NCBI GenBank assembly: GCA_937873245.1
Contig: CALMVY010000241.1
Location: forward strand, 1 to 16,210
Length of the DNA stretch: 16,210 nucleotides
Origin: an uncultured Arthrobacter sp.
GTDB taxonomy: Bacteria > Actinomycetota > Actinomycetes > Actinomycetales > Micrococcaceae
Direction: 5' to 3'
The position numbers and the translations under genes were made by a program. Each line of letters begins with the position of its first letter. Within the stretch, counting starts at the first letter, position 1. The notes under the pieces are model-generated. The model saw nothing but the letters and a program-made list of their open reading frames with translations. It was not told where the DNA came from and made no database searches. Of this stretch, positions 13,234-16,210 are shown one piece after another.

Positions 13234-14817
13234 ATGGACAACATTTCACGCAGATCCCTCCTCTCCGCCGGCCTCGGGGCCGGGCTCGTCGCCGCCTGGC
13301 CGGGTGCCGCCGTCGCCGTTTCCACCGCGGACGACGCCGGCCTCCGCGCCGATCCGTTCCTGCTGGGCATCGCCTCCGGCGAGCCGTGGCCGGACGGTTT
13401 CGTGATCTGGACCCGGCTGGCTGTGGACCCGGTGGCCGGGGACGGCCTGGGCGGCATGCCGTCGCGCAACGTGGCGGTGGCGTGGGAAGTGGCGGAGGAC
13501 GCGGGGATGCGCACGGTAGTAGCCCGCGGCGTCGAGCAGGCCCGGATCGAAACCGCGCACTCCGTGCACGTGGAGCTGCGGGGCCTGCGGCCGGGGCGCG
13601 AATACTTCTACCGGTTCCGCACCGGCCGGCACATCAGCCCCGTGGGCCGCGCCCTCACCAGCCCGGCGCTGCACGAGACGCCGGCGGCGCTGGCCATGTC
13701 GTTCGCCAGCTGCGCGCAGTACGAGCACGGCTACTTCACCGCCTACGCGCGGCTGGCGCAGGACCACCCGGACCTGGTGCTGCACCTGGGCGACTACCTC
13801 TACGAGTACAAGAAGGACAGCTACGTGATCGGCGGCGGCAACCCGCGCGACCACGAAGGTCCCGAGACCACCAGCCTGGCCGGCTACCGGCAGCGGCACG
13901 CCCAGTACAAGGCCGACGCCGACCTGCAGGCCGCGCACGCGGTGGCGCCGTGGCTGGTGGTGTGGGATGACCACGAGGTGGACAACAACTGGGCGGACGA
14001 GATCCCGGAGAACCGGGATGCCGGGCAGCTGAACGACACCACCGAGCGGTTCCGGCAGCGCCGCGCGGCCGCGTTCCAGGCGTACTACGAGAACATGCCG
14101 CTGCGGCCCTCGTCCGTGCCGGCCGGGTTCGACATGAAGATCTACCGCACCATCCAGTGGGGCCAGCTGGCCAACTTCCACATGATGGACACCCGGCAGT
14201 ACCGGGACGACCAGCTCGCCGGCGACGGCTGGAAGAAGAACGTGGCCGAACGCCTGGCCGAGGACCGCACCATCACCGGCGCGGAGCAGGAGAAGTGGCT
14301 GCTGGAGGGTTTCCGGAACTCCACGCAGCGCTGGGACATCCTGGGCCAGCAGGTGTTCTTCGCCGAGCGGGACCGGAACCAGGCGCCGGAGATCGACGAC
14401 GTCTCCATGGACGGGTGGGACGGCTACGCCGCGTCGCGCCGCCGCATCACGCAGGGCTGGGTGGACGCGAACGTGCGCAACGCCGTGGTCCTCACCGGCG
14501 ACGTGCACCGCAACTGGGCCAACGACGTCAAGGTGGACTACAAGGACCCGGCCTCGCCCGTGGTGGGCTCGGAACTGGTGTGCACGTCCATCACGTCCAC
14601 CGGCAACGGCTCAGGCTCCACCACGGACCCGGTGATGGCCTGGAACCCGCACCTGAAGTTCTTCAACGACAACCGCGGCTACGTGAACACCCGCATCACG
14701 AAGGAAGCGATGACCGCGGATTTCCGGACGCTGGACTACGTCACGACGCCGGGATCCCCCGTCAGCACGAAGGCCTCGTTTGCGATTCGGGACGGGGTGC
14801 CGGCTGGTGGCGGCTAA
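13234..14817 (+). CDS. phoD: PhoD-family alkaline phosphatase/phosphodiesterase, Tat-exported
   Basis: This 527-residue secreted metallophosphoesterase releases phosphate from organic monoesters or diesters outside the cell, using Fe3+/Ca2+ in characterised members. The N-terminus, MDNISRRSLLSAGLGAGLVAA, is a twin-arginine signal with probable cleavage near AVA (about residue 30). An N-terminal PhoD beta domain follows (FLLGIASGEPWPDGFVIWTRLA). The catalytic domain motifs are SFASCAQYEHGYF (Cys160), HLGDYLYEY (Asp187), VVWDDHEVDNNWA (Asp245-Asp246-His247-Glu248), FHMMDTRQYRDDQ and VVLTGDVHRNWAND (Asp423, His425). All expected metal ligands are present and length is normal. The frame is open to 13189, but the ATG at 13234 places the RR motif correctly and follows the TACGTT box. 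Possible PhoP-type repeats lie upstream, in line with phosphate-starvation control. Confidence 0.95.
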   Translation: MDNISRRSLLSAGLGAGLVAAWPGAAVAVSTADDAGLRADPFLLGIASGEPWPDGFVIWTRLAVDPVAGDGLGGMPSRNVAVAWEVAEDAGMRTVVARGVEQARIETAHSVHVELRGLRPGREYFYRFRTGRHISPVGRALTSPALHETPAALAMSFASCAQYEHGYFTAYARLAQDHPDLVLHLGDYLYEYKKDSYVIGGGNPRDHEGPETTSLAGYRQRHAQYKADADLQAAHAVAPWLVVWDDHEVDNNWADEIPENRDAGQLNDTTERFRQRRAAAFQAYYENMPLRPSSVPAGFDMKIYRTIQWGQLANFHMMDTRQYRDDQLAGDGWKKNVAERLAEDRTITGAEQEKWLLEGFRNSTQRWDILGQQVFFAERDRNQAPEIDDVSMDGWDGYAASRRRITQGWVDANVRNAVVLTGDVHRNWANDVKVDYKDPASPVVGSELVCTSITSTGNGSGSTTDPVMAWNPHLKFFNDNRGYVNTRITKEAMTADFRTLDYVTTPGSPVSTKASFAIRDGVPAGGG

Positions 14818-14882
14818 CTGTTCCAGCACACATCACGACGGCGGCGGGGCGGCTTGCGCCCCTGACCAGCGACACCGGGTGT

Positions 14883-14936
14883 TCAGGCTGCGGGCGGAGC
14901 CTCGGGCAGCCGAACGGTGAACTCGGTCCGGCCCGG
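14883..14936 (-). pseudogene. C-terminal stub resembling a sensor histidine kinase, cut at a sequence junction
   Basis: On the minus strand the codons before a TGA at 14885-14883 read PGRTEFTVRLPEAPPAA. This is the usual final strand of a HATPase_c domain (GRGTEFTVRLP in many kinases). Upstream of this the frame runs straight into the pyrC/pyrB segment, so the rest of the kinase is missing. It converges on phoD 65 bp away and may be the native neighbour of phoD, truncated by a join near 14935-14945. Only 17 residues support the call. Confidence 0.35.
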
Positions 14937-14997
14937 CATCGAGGCGCTGCGACGGATCGAGCAGCCGGCCGCCGCGCAGCAGGAGGGGGCGCGTCAC
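14935..14997 (-). CDS. pyrC: N-terminal stub of dihydroorotase, truncated
   Basis: Starting at a GTG (14997-14995) that overlaps the pyrB stop codon (GTGA), the minus strand reads TRPLLLRGGRLLDPSQRLDA, the standard opening of bacterial dihydroorotases (LLIRGGRVIDPSQ-like). The pyrB-pyrC order with a 4-nt overlap is a known arrangement for pyrimidine operons. After about 21 codons the resemblance stops and the histidine-kinase-like stub begins in another frame. The gene is therefore broken, most simply by a chimeric join. Confidence 0.6.
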
Positions 14998-15374
14998 CGG
15001 TCGTCGCGCCCCTTGGCCGCGTCGGCGAGGTCGGGCCGGCCGCCCGCCAGCAGGTAGAGCACGGCCATGCGCACCGCCACGCCGTTCGTGACCTGGTCGA
15101 GGATGACGCTGTGCGGACCGTCGGCCACGTCGGAGTCGATCTCGACGCCGCGGTTCATGGGTCCTGGGTGGAGGATGAGCACGTCGCGCGGGGCGCGCTC
15201 GAGGCGCTCGCGCGTGACGCCGAAGACGCGGTTGTACTCGCGCAGCGACGGGATGTAGCCGCCCTGCATCCGCTCGAGCTGCAGCCGCAGGATGTTCAGC
15301 GCGTCCGCCCAGTCGATCGCGTCCTCGATCCGGTCGAACACCGTCACCCGCTCGGGATGGGGCACCGCCAGCAC
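14994..15374 (-). CDS. pyrB: Aspartate carbamoyltransferase, C-terminal part only
   Basis: This is the second (aspartate-binding) domain of ATCase, the enzyme that joins carbamoyl phosphate to aspartate in pyrimidine synthesis. The visible 126 residues include the FDRIEDAIDWADALNILRL segment, LERMQGGYIPSLREYNRVFG, the signature VLILHPGPMNRGVEIDSDV, and VILDQVTNGVAVRMAVLYLL. The N-terminal carbamoyl-phosphate domain is missing; upstream of about 15374 the minus-strand frame encodes no ATCase and is instead antisense to metF. The NRGVEIDSDVADG version differs from the (V/I)RG(L/M)EI form I associate with Micrococcaceae ATCases. This suggests the segment comes from another phylum, perhaps Gemmatimonadota-like; that source is a guess. 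Confidence 0.85.
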   Translation of the reverse strand: MLAVPHPERVTVFDRIEDAIDWADALNILRLQLERMQGGYIPSLREYNRVFGVTRERLERAPRDVLILHPGPMNRGVEIDSDVADGPHSVILDQVTNGVAVRMAVLYLLAGGRPDLADAAKGRDDR

Positions 15375-15375
15375 C

Positions 15376-15885
15376 GGCGAATTTGCGCATGCCAACGAAT
15401 TGGTCGAGTTCATACGGGCGGAGACCGGCGACCAGTTCCATATCGAAGTCGCCGCTTACCCGGAAGTTCACCCGCAGGCCAGATCGGCACGTGCGGATCT
15501 GGAAAACTTCAAACGTAAGGCCGAAGCCGGCGCCAATGCCGCGATCACACAATATTTCTTCAACCTTGATGCCTATCTGAATTTTGTCGACGAGTGCCGG
15601 GCGCTCGGCATCGATATCCCCATTGTGCCCGGCATTATGCCGATCAATAATTACTCGCAGCTTGCGCGCTTCTCCGATATGTGCGGCGCCGAAATTCCGC
15701 GTTGGTTGCGACTAAAGCTCGAGGCGTATGGCGATGACATCGCATCGATTCGCGCCTACGGTCTCGATTTCGTAACTGGTTTGTGTGACGAATTGCTTGA
15801 AGCCGGCGCACCCGGCTTGCATTTTTACACGCTGAATCAGGCTGGCCCGACCTCGACCATCTGGCAGCGGCTTGGACTATCGTAA
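15376..15885 (+). CDS. metF: Methylenetetrahydrofolate reductase, C-terminal half only
   Basis: MetF reduces 5,10-methylene-THF to 5-methyl-THF with FAD, supplying methionine synthase. The frame reads GEFAHANELVEFIRAETG, then FHIEVAAYPEVHPQA, FKRKAEAGANAAITQYFF, IPIVPGIMPINNYSQLARF and the end GAPGLHFYTLNQAGPTSTIWQRLGL, all typical of proteobacterial MetF. About 170 of the usual 280-300 residues are present; the N-terminal barrel strands are missing because the sequence switches to pyrB antisense before about 15376. Base composition is much lower in GC than the preceding 15 kb, with codons such as ttt, aat and gat common. The C-terminus and stop (TAA) are intact. It is not part of the actinobacterial locus. 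Confidence 0.9.
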   Translation, partial: GEFAHANELVEFIRAETGDQFHIEVAAYPEVHPQARSARADLENFKRKAEAGANAAITQYFFNLDAYLNFVDECRALGIDIPIVPGIMPINNYSQLARFSDMCGAEIPRWLRLKLEAYGDDIASIRAYGLDFVTGLCDELLEAGAPGLHFYTLNQAGPTSTIWQRLGLS

Positions 15886-16210
15886 AGGCTGAGGACAACA
15901 CTAAATAAGGCCGTCGCTTTGGCGTCACGCTCGGATCTCCCGGCGAGCAGTCGCTAACTTTCGTCACATTGAGATTCTGCGCAAGGTCAAAAATCCTTGG
16001 CTCGCTCTCGATTACCCGGCTTCATTTTCTCCTAAAACAGCATCATCCCGCGGCTGAGCTTCAGGGGGCTTCGATCGCGCCCTCTGGCCGTTGCTTGACA
16101 CCCTATGCTGCGGCCCGGCGGCTTGGTCACCCATCAGTGGGCGCATCGCAGTCAGCAGATTAGGAAAAATTTTCGGGTTGCCGCGCTCGAGATCGGCAAG
16201 CATAGTTTTC
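15886..16210. other. Lower-GC tail after metF with no confident gene
   Basis: No convincing gene, RNA gene or terminator is seen in these 325 bases. On the minus strand from the window edge a frame reads KTMLADLERGNPKIFPNLLTA (16209 downwards), which faintly resembles the end of an XRE/HipB-type helix-turn-helix. It then degenerates into residues with no protein-like pattern and stops near 16012. It could be the truncated end of a regulator or noncoding sequence. Confidence 0.3.

Noticed and set aside
13246..14508. Minus-strand open frame of 420 codons opposite phoD
   Set aside because: Antisense to PhoD with all catalytic motifs present on the plus strand; Val/His/Leu-rich shadow translation.
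14157..15518. Plus-strand open frame of 453 codons spanning the phoD end, pyrB antisense and the metF start
   Set aside because: It crosses three unrelated segments and both junctions; coding content belongs to other frames.
1..16210. CRISPR array, tRNA, rRNA, insertion sequence or attachment site
   Set aside because: No regularly spaced direct repeats, tRNA-like cloverleaf, rRNA sequence, transposase gene or terminal inverted repeats were seen on reading both strands.

Overview
The window is high-GC DNA that reads as a Micrococcaceae actinobacterium (Arthrobacter/Pseudarthrobacter-like) from base 1 to about 14,930. The reasons are the codon bias, the CspA sequence, GTGA/ATGA gene overlaps, and several start codons that follow directly on a TANNNT box, which suggests leaderless transcription. 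The last 1.3 kb does not fit. It holds pieces of pyrC, pyrB and metF joined abruptly, and the GC content drops clearly inside metF. I read it as one or more chimeric joins, probably of metagenome assembly origin, rather than a biological locus.

Layout. 1-725: C-terminal part of a TPR-rich ATPase-type regulator, cut by the window edge. 839-1189: small protein of unknown function. 1212-1259: perfect REP-like palindrome. 1284-1574: minus-strand cold-shock gene with its terminator and a structured leader upstream. 1845-2707: AraC-type HTH regulator followed by a VOC/glyoxalase-fold protein. 2751-3986 (minus): membrane acyltransferase-3. 4048-4574 (minus): mazE-mazF toxin-antitoxin pair with a 24-bp perfect palindrome over its presumed promoter. 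4745-11568: complete four-gene jetABCD (Wadjet) operon. 11810-12193: TfoX N-terminal-domain protein. 12238-12975 (minus): membrane-anchored extracellular protein. 13234-14817: Tat-exported PhoD phosphatase/phosphodiesterase. 14883-16210: the composite tail.

The core of the window is a defence locus. JetA (kleisin), JetB (KITE) and JetC (SMC ATPase) should form a MukBEF/MksBEF-like loop extruder, and JetD (Toprim-type nuclease) cuts the small circular DNA that this machine recognises. All four genes overlap and look intact, with the catalytic motifs visible in JetC and JetD. A mazEF module is transcribed divergently from just upstream, and a TfoX-domain protein lies just downstream. Wadjet is a described system, so what is noteworthy here is the setting: the mazEF operator architecture, the neighbouring TfoX gene, and the repeated leaderless-promoter pattern.
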